From JAOAJC01 sp964481185 (lineage in GTDB: Archaea; Nanobdellota; Nanobdellia; Pacearchaeales; GW2011-AR1): DNA of 24,139 nt. This document shows positions 5,977 to 12,815 of this stretch, piece after piece; positions within the stretch are counted from its first letter, which is position 1; the number at the start of each line of letters is the position of its first letter. The DNA is taken from positions 1-24,139 of the forward strand of contig CAYZSY010000008.1 in assembly GCA_964481185.1 (NCBI GenBank), given 5' to 3'. Made by a program: the position numbers and the translations under genes. The notes beneath the pieces were generated by a model. That model was not told where the DNA came from. It was given only the letters and a program-made list of their open reading frames with translations, and made no database searches.

Positions 5977-7641
5977 CTATTCGCTTATTCTCCTCATTAT
6001 ATCTGCAAAAGCCGGTCTTGTTATTAAGATTCCAACGCTCACACCTATAAGTGTTGTTAGGGCAAAACCTCTTAAAAGTCCTGTTCCTGCCCAAAATAAA
6101 GGAAGCATTGCTGCAAATATTGTAAAGAACGCTCCAAAGATAATAAATAAGGCTCTTTTTATTCTTTCTTTCAAGCTAGTTTGCTCTCCTGAAACAGACT
6201 CGTCTATGATTATAATTTGGTCATTCAACCCAGTCCCCATGCCGGCAATTATTCCAGCTATGCTTGGAGCGTCAAGATTCCATCTTATCAAAGCAGCAAC
6301 AGCAAGTGTCAAAACTGCTTCAGAGAAAACAGTTAATACGACTGCAAGTGTAATCTTTATTTTTCTATATTTTATAAAAAGCACAGCGCAAACTATTGCG
6401 AATACAATAAGTGCAAGTTTTATTATATTGTCTGTAAATTCTTTCCCAAGTGTAGGAGATACGATGTCTAATTTTAAAATATTGAGCTTGTAAGGAAGAC
6501 TTCCTGTTATAAGAATGGTTTGCAGCTTGTTCATACTTTCTTTTGCATTATTAAATGCTTCCTCTTCACTATTTCCAGAGCCAGAGCCCTGAATAGAAAC
6601 CTGGGTTGTAACTTGCCCCCTCAAGTCTTCTCCAATAAGAAGAGAATCCACTTCAGAATTATCTACATAAAGGTACAATTTTTCAGAAAGATATTTTCCA
6701 GTTTCATCCAAAGAAATATTTTTGGTAACTTCTGCGTGTTTTTTTGCGGCTTCTTCAGTTAGATAAACAGTAAATCTGAAGTTGCACGCATAACCGCCAC
6801 TAACTTTGTTACAAGCCGTTATTCCAGAACACTCTGCCCTGTTTCTGCATACATCGCTTATATCTCCTTCCCCGCCCTCAAACACAAGAATTCCTGTCTG
6901 ATTATAAAAACTCTTGTTTCCTATTCTTGCTTCAAATTTCCCCTGCTTTGCTACAATCTCTCTAAGGTCTGAAGGGCTCGCCCCAGCCACCTCTACAAGC
7001 ATATAATTATTTCCTGCCAAGTCAGAAACAGAGCGCACACTTATATCAGCTATTCCGAATACATTCAGTCTATTGCTTGTTATAGCCACCAAATCATTCA
7101 TTTCGCTGCTGCTTAATGGTCTTTCAGCATTTACAAGAGCCCTTGCCCCGCCGCTTAAATCTAATCCTGTCTTGAGGTTCGTTATTCTTATGCTATCAAT
7201 GGTTATTTTAGGAGTTTCGTTTGTAAGAAATATAAATTGTCCTTTATCTGTCTCTAAAATAATCTTTGTCTCATTCTTAGAAGGTAAAATGCTACTTATA
7301 ACTCTGGAATAATCTTCCGCGCTCTTAATTTCTTCGCTGTTTATTGATTTAATAATCATTCCAGAGCGAAGACCTTCATTGAATTCTGTTGAATTTTTTT
7401 CTATAGATTTTATGATAACGCCGGATTCTGCAGCAGTCGAGACTATATAAAACAATGACAAAATCAATACAATTATCACAAAAATCTTTCCAATATTTGA
7501 ATTAATATACCCAAGTGCAATTGGTACAAGCAGAATAATAAATCCGGCAAGAAATCTTGACGTCGCAGAACCATTAATAATTATCATTGCTGCCAAAGCC
7601 AGACAAATTGCTAAAATCCAGACTCTAAATGATATCTTCAT
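5977..7641 (-). CDS. secD: Protein translocase subunit SecD, archaeal type
   Basis: Partner of SecF in the membrane complex that assists Sec-dependent export using the proton gradient. The family signature GLDLSGGARALV is at 159-170. The C-terminal RND-type membrane domain has five segments (about 405-424, 429-449, 455-475, 497-515 and 523-543), with the conserved GTGLNDQIIIIDE at 469-481. Unlike the minimal one-helix N-terminus, three hydrophobic segments come first (about 7-23, 29-46, 51-69). A PDZ-like stretch follows (GVIIKSIEKNS to GQFIFL, about 74-138). The exposed domain carries four cysteines (265, 271, 277, 286) that could form disulfides. ATG overlaps the secF TGA, with AGGGG 5 nt upstream. 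At 554 residues it is at the long end for archaea. Confidence 0.93.
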   Translation of the reverse strand: MKISFRVWILAICLALAAMIIINGSATSRFLAGFIILLVPIALGYINSNIGKIFVIIVLILSLFYIVSTAAESGVIIKSIEKNSTEFNEGLRSGMIIKSINSEEIKSAEDYSRVISSILPSKNETKIILETDKGQFIFLTNETPKITIDSIRITNLKTGLDLSGGARALVNAERPLSSSEMNDLVAITSNRLNVFGIADISVRSVSDLAGNNYMLVEVAGASPSDLREIVAKQGKFEARIGNKSFYNQTGILVFEGGEGDISDVCRNRAECSGITACNKVSGGYACNFRFTVYLTEEAAKKHAEVTKNISLDETGKYLSEKLYLYVDNSEVDSLLIGEDLRGQVTTQVSIQGSGSGNSEEEAFNNAKESMNKLQTILITGSLPYKLNILKLDIVSPTLGKEFTDNIIKLALIVFAIVCAVLFIKYRKIKITLAVVLTVFSEAVLTLAVAALIRWNLDAPSIAGIIAGMGTGLNDQIIIIDESVSGEQTSLKERIKRALFIIFGAFFTIFAAMLPLFWAGTGLLRGFALTTLIGVSVGILITRPAFADIMRRISE

Positions 7642-8513
7642 CTTATCCCCTTCTTGTCACAATACCATTTAATTATTCCAGCATTAGTCATCCAAGTGTT
7701 TGCTATGTCTGCAATCAGGCCAACAGAAAGAATCAGAAATATCTGCCTGAAAGAGTCTGGCAGTCCTGTAATTATAAAGAACGCAGGAAGTACTGCAACA
7801 AGGGCAGTACTAGTCATAAAAATGCCTGTTTTAAATGCGCCGTATATTCTCTGGTTTAGTGTGCCTTCTCTTTTTTTAAGAGCCCTTGTTGTCAATAAAA
7901 TGTCTGTATCAACAGAATAACCTATAAGCATAAGGAATGCAGCAATTCCTGCCGCAGATATTTTCACTCCAAGGTAATCAAGCAGTGCAAGAGTTATAAC
8001 TATGTCCGAAAATGCTGCGAATATTACAGCAATGCTTGGGACAAATGATTTAAACATAATAAAAATAACAATCGACATAAGGACAAATGAGATAACTAGC
8101 GCGAGAATCAGTTGTTTATAGAAATTCTCGCTTAATGATGGTCCTGTAAATTCAATGCTTGAATTTTTGTCATCTAATTTATATCCAAGAACATCCTCAA
8201 TCTCTTTTTTCAATTCTTCTGGTTGCATAGAACTTTCAATTACAAGAGCTATTTGTTTCCCGCCTCCAAGTTCACTAAGGATTCTGAAAGAAATGTCTTC
8301 TATCTTCTCTCTTAGCTCTGCTTCAAGCTCAACCGAGTTTATATCTCCAAGAAGAGTAATTGTAGTCCCGCCTTTTAATGAAACATCTTTTTCCAAAAAT
8401 TCGCTTGTTGTAAAATAATTATATGACAATATGCCGAGGCTTATTATAAGAATAATTATTGGTATTATCTGCAGTTTTTTTAAGTTGTTTATGTAAAATT
8501 CACTTAGCTTCAT
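7638..8513 (-). CDS. secF: Protein translocase subunit SecF, archaeal type
   Basis: A 291-residue SecF, complete by length. It has an N-terminal membrane segment at about 14-32, the family motif KDVSLKGGTTITL at 42-54, an exposed domain to about 125, and five C-terminal segments including the conserved GYSVDTDILLTTRALK. It forms the export-assisting complex with SecD, which is encoded directly downstream with an ATGA overlap. The order secF-secD is the usual archaeal one. The start codon is one base from a run of ten N, so its promoter and any upstream extension cannot be seen. The other side of the gap encodes the beginning of a second SecF-like protein, so this gene's immediate neighbourhood is uncertain. 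Confidence 0.92.
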   Translation of the reverse strand: MKLSEFYINNLKKLQIIPIIILIISLGILSYNYFTTSEFLEKDVSLKGGTTITLLGDINSVELEAELREKIEDISFRILSELGGGKQIALVIESSMQPEELKKEIEDVLGYKLDDKNSSIEFTGPSLSENFYKQLILALVISFVLMSIVIFIMFKSFVPSIAVIFAAFSDIVITLALLDYLGVKISAAGIAAFLMLIGYSVDTDILLTTRALKKREGTLNQRIYGAFKTGIFMTSTALVAVLPAFFIITGLPDSFRQIFLILSVGLIADIANTWMTNAGIIKWYCDKKGIR

Positions 8514-8514
8514 G

Positions 8515-8524
8515 NNNNNNNNNN
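8515..8524. other. Assembly gap (ten N)
   Basis: Ten ambiguous bases, the usual placeholder where a scaffolder joins two contigs. True gap length is unknown. Both sides encode SecF N-termini in the same direction, so the join may bridge missing sequence or mix two genomes. Confidence 0.95.
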
Positions 8525-8659
8525 CAAATCCCCAGTTTGATTGTTAAATATTACAAGATAAACAAGAGAGATTAAAAGAACTGCAACAGGCACAAAAAGA
8601 AGCGGTTTATGCCATTTATCATACCAGTTTTTGCTCTCCGCTTTTTCAATCTGTTCCAT
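8525..8659 (-). CDS. Second SecF-like N-terminus, truncated by the assembly gap
   Basis: Forty-five codons run from ATG 8659 into the N gap without a stop. The peptide begins MEQIEKAESKNWYDKWHK, continues with one hydrophobic segment (about 20-38), and ends NNQTGDL. A WYDK-type start, one membrane helix and a TGD just before the KDVSLKGG motif is the layout I know for archaeal SecF N-termini. The sequence is clearly different from the complete secF just across the gap. A TATA-like element at 8681-8688 is about 26 nt upstream, as expected for a leaderless gene, so this looks like a real start. It may be a second secF whose remainder is missing, or the end of a contig from another genome. The family call is inference from a short stretch. 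Confidence 0.6.
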
Positions 8660-8680
8660 AAAAATATATCTCTTATGGTA

Positions 8681-8688
8681 TTTTAAAT
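8681..8688 (-). promoter_or_regulatory. TATA-like promoter of the truncated secF-like gene
   Basis: Minus-strand TTTAAAAT box about 26 nt before ATG 8659, the same spacing as at other leaderless genes in the window. Confidence 0.4.
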
Positions 8689-8696
8689 CTAATGAA

Positions 8697-8786
8697 TGCG
8701 CTGGCTGGGAGTTGAACCCAGACCAATTGGTGTTTTCATAAGCTTTTATATGGAAACCAATGATACTACCGCTATACTACCAGCGC
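8697..8786 (-). tRNA. tRNA-Gly(UCC) with a 19-nt intron
   Basis: Acceptor arm GCGCTGG/CCAGCGC pairs perfectly over 7 bp. The T arm is CTGGG-TTCAACT-CCCAG and the anticodon stem is ATTGG/CCAAT. Between the stem halves are 26 nt, that is, a 7-nt loop plus a 19-nt intron (8732-8750) inserted after position 37, the commonest archaeal site. The spliced loop reads TTTCCAA, giving anticodon UCC. The intron and its flanks can fold through CATA/TATG and TTT/AAA pairs, consistent with a bulge-helix-bulge splice site. The discriminator is A and no CCA is encoded. Spliced length is 71 nt. Confidence 0.9.
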
Positions 8787-8810
8787 GTTGGTAATATGAA
8801 CAACGAGAGC

Positions 8811-8818
8811 ATTTTAAA
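8811..8818 (-). promoter_or_regulatory. TATA-like promoter of tRNA-Gly
   Basis: Minus-strand TTTAAAAT is centred about 28 nt before the mature 5' end of the tRNA. Confidence 0.4.
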
Positions 8819-8879
8819 GTTTTACTATATCTTATTTTACAAGCAGAAAATACTATTAACCCAAAAATCAAGAAGATTA

Positions 8880-10751
8880 TTATTTAGTCATTAGCTCATA
8901 AGAGCCGTCCCAATCCTGCGCAGGGGGATTCTTTGTGTATTCTTTGCATCTTGCTATAAACAACTTGCATGCTAAGTCATATTTTTTCTCCTTGGTAGCT
9001 CTCTCAAACTCTTTTCTTGCGATAGCAAATTTTCTCTCAAAATAGAGTTTTAATGCTTTCTCAAACTGCATTGAGAATGCTTTGTTGTAATCATCGCAAA
9101 GCTCATATACTTCTATTGGAACCTTCTTACCTTTTACCTTGACTTTATCAAGTTTTCTGAATTTAAAGTCATTTTTAACAAGATTATGTGTGAACTCCGA
9201 AACTATTATATTAACTCCGTAATATTTAGTCAGCCCTTCAAGCCTTGATGCGATATTTACGCTGTCTCCAAAAGCAGTATAATCAAACCTCTCCTCGCTT
9301 CCCATGTTGCCTATTACAGCATCTCCCGTATTTATCCCGCATCCAATTTCAACATTTGGCAATTTTTTGCTTATCCAGCTTTTCTTCAGCTCTTTTAGAG
9401 TTCTAATTTGTTCAATAGCGCTCTCACATGCTAGTTTTGCGTGGTCTTTCTCAATAAGGGGGGCGTTCCAGATAGCCATTATTGCATCTCCAATAAACTT
9501 GTCAACAGTCCCCATATGTTTCATTATTATGTTAGTCATTGCAGTCAGATATTCATTCATAAAATGAACGAGCTCTTCTGGAGAGAGTTTTTCGCTTATG
9601 CTTGTAAATCCTCTTATGTCGCTAAAGAATATTGTTATCTCTCTCTTTATCCCGCCAAGTTCTAGTTTTTCCCTCTTATTTATTATTTCTTGAACAAGGT
9701 CTTTGCTTATGTATTTGCCAAATGCTTCTGTAATATATTTATTATGTCTTCTCTCTTCTATATAATTAACGCCTATTCCAGCCCCCACAAAGATGATAGC
9801 AGAAACAGGAATAAATATAAAATCAATGATATAATTATATCTTGAGTATGCCAAAAAACCAGTATAAAAGTAGAGAATCTCAAATAAAACCAATACAATC
9901 ATTGTGTGATATATCTTAAATCTTGAGATAATAAACATCCCAACAATACCAAATACAAATAAGAGCAAGATTATGCTCCATTTGCTCTGGCTTCTTAGAA
10001 AGTCGCCGAGAATCAAATTCTGCACTATGCTCGCATGTATCTCTACTCCGCCGGTTGCAATGCCCTCAGATATTGGTGTAAAATAGTTGTCATGCAAGTC
10101 AGGGGCAGTTGCTCCAATCAAGACAATCTTGTCTTCAAAGTCAATCTTATTTATGCCCTGCAGGATTTCATAAGCGCTGACGGAACTGCCGGAAAAATCT
10201 GCAAAATTTATCAGTTTTATCCCTCTGTCTGGAACAGCATTTTTGTTCCAGCCATTTCTATATATCTCAAAAGCAAAAGGTGCGCTCTCGTCGGATAACC
10301 CAAAATTAACTCTTCTGGTTACTCCATCAAAGTTTGTAGCTAGATTGACATATCCTGTGCTAGAATTAAAAATTGGTTTGTAAAGAGCGTTATAGCTTAT
10401 CTCAGAAGCAAGAACAACATTTTTTTGCTTACCCAGTCTCTCTTCAAAAGAAGAGTCATTTACGCTTCTCTCAAAAAAAGAGACATCAATTCCAACAACT
10501 TTTGCGTCTTCTGTCTTTTCCAGCAATCTTGAGAATACGTCCCTGTCCCAGGGCCATCGGCCTATCTTATTTATGCTCTCATCGTCTATCTTTATTATGA
10601 TTATATTTTTCAATGAGGGCTGCTTTTCATAGACTCTATCTGCTATACTCGCATTTAAATAATAAAAAGCATTGAAGTAAATTGCAAGAACAAAGACAAT
10701 TATGAGGGCAGAGAAAATCCCCAGACCTAATTTGTCTATTATTTTTGCCAT
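8880..10751 (-). CDS. CHASE2-domain class III adenylate cyclase, membrane sensor
   Basis: A 623-residue receptor-type cyclase predicted to make cAMP from ATP. Order: N-terminal helix (12-30), an exposed CHASE2 domain (about 33-250: IIKIDDESINKIGRWPW, KVVGIDVSFFE, FEDKIVLIGATAPDLHDNY), three membrane helices (258-276, 281-300, 308-328), then a class III cyclase domain (about 368-550). Catalytic residues are all seen: metal-binding Asp378 (FFSDIRGFT) and Asp422, Lys418 and Asp490 for adenine choice (DKFIGD, FDYTAFGD), and Asn499 and Arg503 for the transition state. The C-terminal stretch (about 555-623) with RC, PP and WDG matches the tail common in CHASE2 cyclases. It lies 24 nt downstream of a FecR-domain gene. 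The architecture is well known in bacteria and rare in archaea, so transfer is likely. No cAMP target is visible in the window. Confidence 0.93.
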   Translation of the reverse strand: MAKIIDKLGLGIFSALIIVFVLAIYFNAFYYLNASIADRVYEKQPSLKNIIIIKIDDESINKIGRWPWDRDVFSRLLEKTEDAKVVGIDVSFFERSVNDSSFEERLGKQKNVVLASEISYNALYKPIFNSSTGYVNLATNFDGVTRRVNFGLSDESAPFAFEIYRNGWNKNAVPDRGIKLINFADFSGSSVSAYEILQGINKIDFEDKIVLIGATAPDLHDNYFTPISEGIATGGVEIHASIVQNLILGDFLRSQSKWSIILLLFVFGIVGMFIISRFKIYHTMIVLVLFEILYFYTGFLAYSRYNYIIDFIFIPVSAIIFVGAGIGVNYIEERRHNKYITEAFGKYISKDLVQEIINKREKLELGGIKREITIFFSDIRGFTSISEKLSPEELVHFMNEYLTAMTNIIMKHMGTVDKFIGDAIMAIWNAPLIEKDHAKLACESAIEQIRTLKELKKSWISKKLPNVEIGCGINTGDAVIGNMGSEERFDYTAFGDSVNIASRLEGLTKYYGVNIIVSEFTHNLVKNDFKFRKLDKVKVKGKKVPIEVYELCDDYNKAFSMQFEKALKLYFERKFAIARKEFERATKEKKYDLACKLFIARCKEYTKNPPAQDWDGSYELMTK

Positions 10752-10775
10752 GGTCTCCCTGTTTACATTAAATTT

Positions 10776-11636
10776 TTAAGCAACTCTGCTTTCCGATGTT
10801 CCATTTAAAGAATTATCTCTCACCATTTTCATCTCTCGTATTTTCTCAGTTATCTTAACGACTTTGTCAATTGCGCTAAGTTTTATGGGGGATTTTCTCG
10901 CAATCTCATCTATATCTACTCGGCCTTCATCCGCATCCTCAAAGAATATTTTTATCTGTGCGTTATCCATGTTTAATCTGCTCTTTATCATATTAAATAT
11001 CCTTGGATGTTTCTCAATTTGCTTTTCCCTTAATCTTCTTAACTCTCTAATTGTTCTTTCAGTTCTTTTATTAATCATCTCTTTCTCTTCATTGTTTGCG
11101 TCTCTCTCCCCAATCTTGTCTTTTAATTTTTCAACAACCCTGTTCTCTCTGACCTTGAATTGCTTCCCATCAATGATGAATTCTACCTCTCCTTCTCCGC
11201 CAACTATTTTATCTTTGCTAAAGGCAAAAGCCGTTCCTCTTACAGAAGCAACAGTATTTCCGGAGATTATAGAATATGCAGTCACCCCAGAAAGTTTTGT
11301 AAATTTATTCCATGTCTCTCCTTTTTCCTGTATGATTTTTGGATAAGCCTGTGTTAAATCATCTAAAGTTATTTTTGTATTTGGCTCTAGGTTTATTACA
11401 AGGCTCTCATAAAGAATAACAGTTGCTTCGCTGTCTGTGCCAGTTTCTATTAAGTCGCCCTCTTTTAAATTAACATCATCAACTGCAGCCTGACCGTTAA
11501 CAAGGACGCTCCCGGATTCTATGTGCAGCTGTGCGGTTACCACACTAGCCGAAGTCAGGGAGCTATAAATAATTGCAAAAAGGATAATCAGGGCTAATCC
11601 AATTCCCCCTATAATCGCAAGAACTTTCTTTTTCAT
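10776..11636 (-). CDS. Secreted or membrane-anchored FecR-domain protein
   Basis: A 286-residue protein with an N-terminal MKKK plus hydrophobic segment (about 5-27; signal anchor or signal peptide), then a FecR domain (about 35-165): VLVNGQAAV, LKEGDLIETGTDSEATVIL, INLEPNTKITL, and VASVRGTAFAFSKDK, the typical VRGT-F end. The last 120 residues are charged and helical. Free-standing FecR-domain proteins with a leader act outside the cell rather than as sigma-factor regulators. An ATG at 11651 would add five residues; ATG 11636 is preferred because the TATA-like element at 11658-11665 is centred 25 nt upstream and it leaves a clean MKKK leader. It is followed after 24 nt by the CHASE2 cyclase, a pairing also seen in bacteria, so it may provide or modulate the external signal for the cyclase. 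Confidence 0.85.
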   Translation of the reverse strand: MKKKVLAIIGGIGLALIILFAIIYSSLTSASVVTAQLHIESGSVLVNGQAAVDDVNLKEGDLIETGTDSEATVILYESLVINLEPNTKITLDDLTQAYPKIIQEKGETWNKFTKLSGVTAYSIISGNTVASVRGTAFAFSKDKIVGGEGEVEFIIDGKQFKVRENRVVEKLKDKIGERDANNEEKEMINKRTERTIRELRRLREKQIEKHPRIFNMIKSRLNMDNAQIKIFFEDADEGRVDIDEIARKSPIKLSAIDKVVKITEKIREMKMVRDNSLNGTSESRVA

Positions 11637-11657
11637 AAAGTAGCTTAGCATTTTTAT

Positions 11658-11665
11658 TATTTAAA
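11658..11665 (-). promoter_or_regulatory. TATA-like promoter of the FecR-cyclase operon
   Basis: Minus-strand TTTAAATA, centred about 25 nt before ATG 11636, predicts a leaderless transcript and decides the start codon choice for the FecR gene. Confidence 0.45.
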
Positions 11666-11708
11666 TCTATTTCAACAAGGCCCTTCTTCTTATTTTTTAT
11701 GTTTCAAG

Positions 11709-11783
11709 CGCTCCCGGAAGGATTTGAACCCTCGACCTTAGGCTTAGGATGCCTCTGCTCTATCCAGGCTGAGCTACAGGAGC
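11709..11783 (-). tRNA. tRNA-Arg(CCU)
   Basis: Acceptor GCTCCTG/CGGGAGC has one T-G wobble. The D arm is GCTC/GAGC. The anticodon arm is GAGGC-ATCCTAA-GCCTA with anticodon CCU and a G-A mismatch at the base of the stem. The T arm is GAGGG-TTCAAAT-CCTTC. Discriminator G, no encoded CCA, 75 nt, no intron. It lies 25 nt after tRNA-Leu on the same strand with no separate promoter evident, so the two are probably one transcript. Confidence 0.9.
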
Positions 11784-11808
11784 ATAATTTTATTATTAAG
11801 ATGCTGGA

Positions 11809-11893
11809 TGTGGGTGCTAGGATTCGAACCTAGGAAGGCACTAAGCACAGAAGCTCTTGAGGCTTCCCCGTTTGACCACTCCGGCACACCCAC
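11809..11893 (-). tRNA. tRNA-Leu(CAA)
   Basis: Class II tRNA with a long variable region. Acceptor GTGGGTG/CACCCAC is perfect. The anticodon arm is GAAGC-CTCAAGA-GCTTC with anticodon CAA. The T arm CTAGG-TTCGAAT-CCTAG is perfect. Discriminator A, no encoded CCA, 85 nt. It decodes UUG. Confidence 0.92.
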
Positions 11894-11916
11894 ATAAAAA
11901 TAAACACAATCTTCTC

Positions 11917-11934
11917 TATAAAAAGCTTTATAAA
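11917..11934. promoter_or_regulatory. Back-to-back TATA elements for tRNA-Leu (minus) and 5S rRNA (plus)
   Basis: Minus-strand TTTTTATA (11917-11924) is about 27 nt before tRNA-Leu, and plus-strand TTTATAAA (11927-11934) is about 25 nt before the 5S rRNA. The two boxes are only 2 nt apart around an AAGCTT core, so the divergent stable-RNA genes share one compact promoter region. Confidence 0.5.
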
Positions 11935-11954
11935 TCCACACAAATGAGGAATTA

Positions 11955-12070
11955 TGAAGACGGTCATAGCAGCCAGGAAACGCCCGTTCTCTTTCCGAAC
12001 ACGGAAGCTAAGCTGGTTGCGTCGGCATGTTAGTCTCCCAACAGAGGCGAAGTTCCGATGCTGTCTTCGT
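11955..12070 (+). rRNA. rrf: 5S ribosomal RNA
   Basis: Helix I pairs GAAGACGG at the 5' end with CTGTCTTC at the 3' end, with one G-T pair. Internal landmarks are conserved: the GTCATAGC start, CCAGGAAACGCCCG, CCGAACACGGAAGCTAAGC, and GAGGCGAAGTTCC near the 3' end. Length of about 116 nt fits. It is followed by TTGTTTTTCTC, a T-rich stretch suited to archaeal termination. No 16S or 23S gene is in the window, so the 5S is unlinked or distant from them. Confidence 0.93.
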
Positions 12071-12090
12071 TGTTTTTCTCAGACAGCATA

Positions 12091-12098
12091 ATTATAAA
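12091..12098 (+). promoter_or_regulatory. TATA-like promoter of the RNase P subunit gene
   Basis: ATTATAAA, centred about 25 nt before ATG 12120, supports that internal ATG as the true start rather than the upstream in-frame ATG inside the 5S gene. Confidence 0.45.
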
Positions 12099-12119
12099 CT
12101 CAAGCATATTCTCTTATCA

Positions 12120-12374
12120 ATGAAAATCCAACTCAACAAAACACAGGCAAAAGAAAAGATAGAATCATTCTTTATGAAAGCAGATTTTACTCCGGAACAG
12201 CTAAAAAAGATAAAGCGTCTGGCAATGAAATTTAATATTAAACTAGGCGCCTACAGAAAATCATTCTGCAAAAGATGCCTTAATCCTCTTTCAGGAAAAT
12301 TGTCAATAACAAAAACGCACAAAACAATAGAATGTAAGCATTGCGGCTTAAGGAACAAAATAAGAATTAGCTAA
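12120..12374 (+). CDS. rnp4: Ribonuclease P protein component 4 (Rpp21/Rpr2)
   Basis: Protein subunit of archaeal RNase P, which trims the 5' leader of pre-tRNAs; Rpp21 works paired with Rpp29. The 84-residue product has the family layout: an N-terminal helical part (KEKIESFFMKAD, EQLKKIKRLAMKFNIK) and a C-terminal zinc ribbon with Cys50, Cys53, Cys72 and Cys75 in FCKRC and ECKHCG. The open frame continues 31 codons upstream into the 5S rRNA gene, but that part is not protein-like. ATG 12120 is chosen because a TATA-like element lies 25 nt before it and the product then has family length. The tRNA and 5S neighbourhood fits a tRNA-maturation role. Confidence 0.87.
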   Translation: MKIQLNKTQAKEKIESFFMKADFTPEQLKKIKRLAMKFNIKLGAYRKSFCKRCLNPLSGKLSITKTHKTIECKHCGLRNKIRIS

Positions 12375-12456
12375 AACCTGCCGCCTCTTATATATCTTAA
12401 TGTGCTTAAAAACTAAGATTTCTTGAACAGAAAAATCCTCAGATTTCTTCTGAACT

Positions 12457-12475
12457 AAGAAATTTAAGATTTCTT
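12457..12475. terminator. Hairpin between convergent rnp4 and rpo10, with flanking 15-bp direct repeats
   Basis: AAGAAAT and ATTTCTT form a perfect 7-bp stem with a 5-nt loop, covering the rpo10 stop codon. A 15-bp sequence, TAAGATTTCTTGAAC, occurs at 12414-12428 and again at 12465-12479, with a related copy near 12441-12455. The position between convergent genes suggests a two-way terminator, though the repeats may be a small local duplication. Confidence 0.3.
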
Positions 12476-12661
12476 GAACTTGGCAATCTCTGTCAAAATA
12501 TCTGATTGTCCTAGAAAAGCTGCCCTGCAGCAATATCTTTCTATTTTCATCTCATCAAGAAGCTTTGCTTTATCTTCGCCAGCCTCTGATTTTTTCTTGA
12601 ATTCTTCCCATAAATGCCCTATTGGCTTTCCGCACCCGAAACATCTGACTGGAATTATCAT
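12464..12661 (-). CDS. rpo10: DNA-directed RNA polymerase subunit Rpo10 (RpoN, Rpb10 homolog)
   Basis: Small zinc-binding subunit that holds the Rpo3-Rpo11 assembly platform to the large subunits. The 65-residue product starts with the near-invariant MIIPVRCFGCGKPIG and continues with LWEEFKKK, GEDKAKLLDEM and ERYCCRAAFLG. The zinc ligands Cys7, Cys10, Cys44 and Cys45 are in place. The frame can be extended to a TTG at 12676, but ATG 12661 gives the conserved N-terminus and has a GTTTAAAAAC element centred about 26 nt upstream. It is convergent with rnp4. Its partner rpo3 lies 3.7 kb away on the other strand. Confidence 0.95.
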   Translation of the reverse strand: MIIPVRCFGCGKPIGHLWEEFKKKSEAGEDKAKLLDEMKIERYCCRAAFLGQSDILTEIAKFKKS

Positions 12662-12728
12662 ATAATTAATGCTCAAAATTTGTTTTTAAACCTTTAGATT
12701 TTCCACATTCTTTTACAATTTGCAAACA

Positions 12729-12736
12729 TTTATAAG
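12729..12736 (+). promoter_or_regulatory. TATA-like promoter of the 58-residue zinc ribbon gene
   Basis: TTTATAAG predicts transcription from about 12758, giving a leader of nearly 60 nt before the GGAGG-preceded ATG at 12816. This is unusual in a region where most transcripts look leaderless. Confidence 0.4.
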
Positions 12737-12815
12737 AGTGCTCCGTATTAGGATTTTATACAGAATGACTGAGAAACAAGATTTCTCACATCATTTAGAA
12801 TGTAAGGAGGACAAT

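Noticed and set aside
10776..11636. FecR protein as an anti-sigma regulator
   Set aside because: There is no sigma factor or anti-sigma N-terminal domain; the N-terminus is a leader or anchor, so the FecR domain is outside the cell.
12027..12119. Upstream in-frame ATG that would extend Rpp21 by 31 residues
   Set aside because: The extension lies inside the 5S rRNA gene and does not resemble the family; a TATA-like element supports the ATG at 12120.
12348..12533. Minus-strand 61-residue frame between rnp4 and rpo10
   Set aside because: It overlaps rpo10 on the same strand in another frame and covers the direct repeats; no protein-like pattern.
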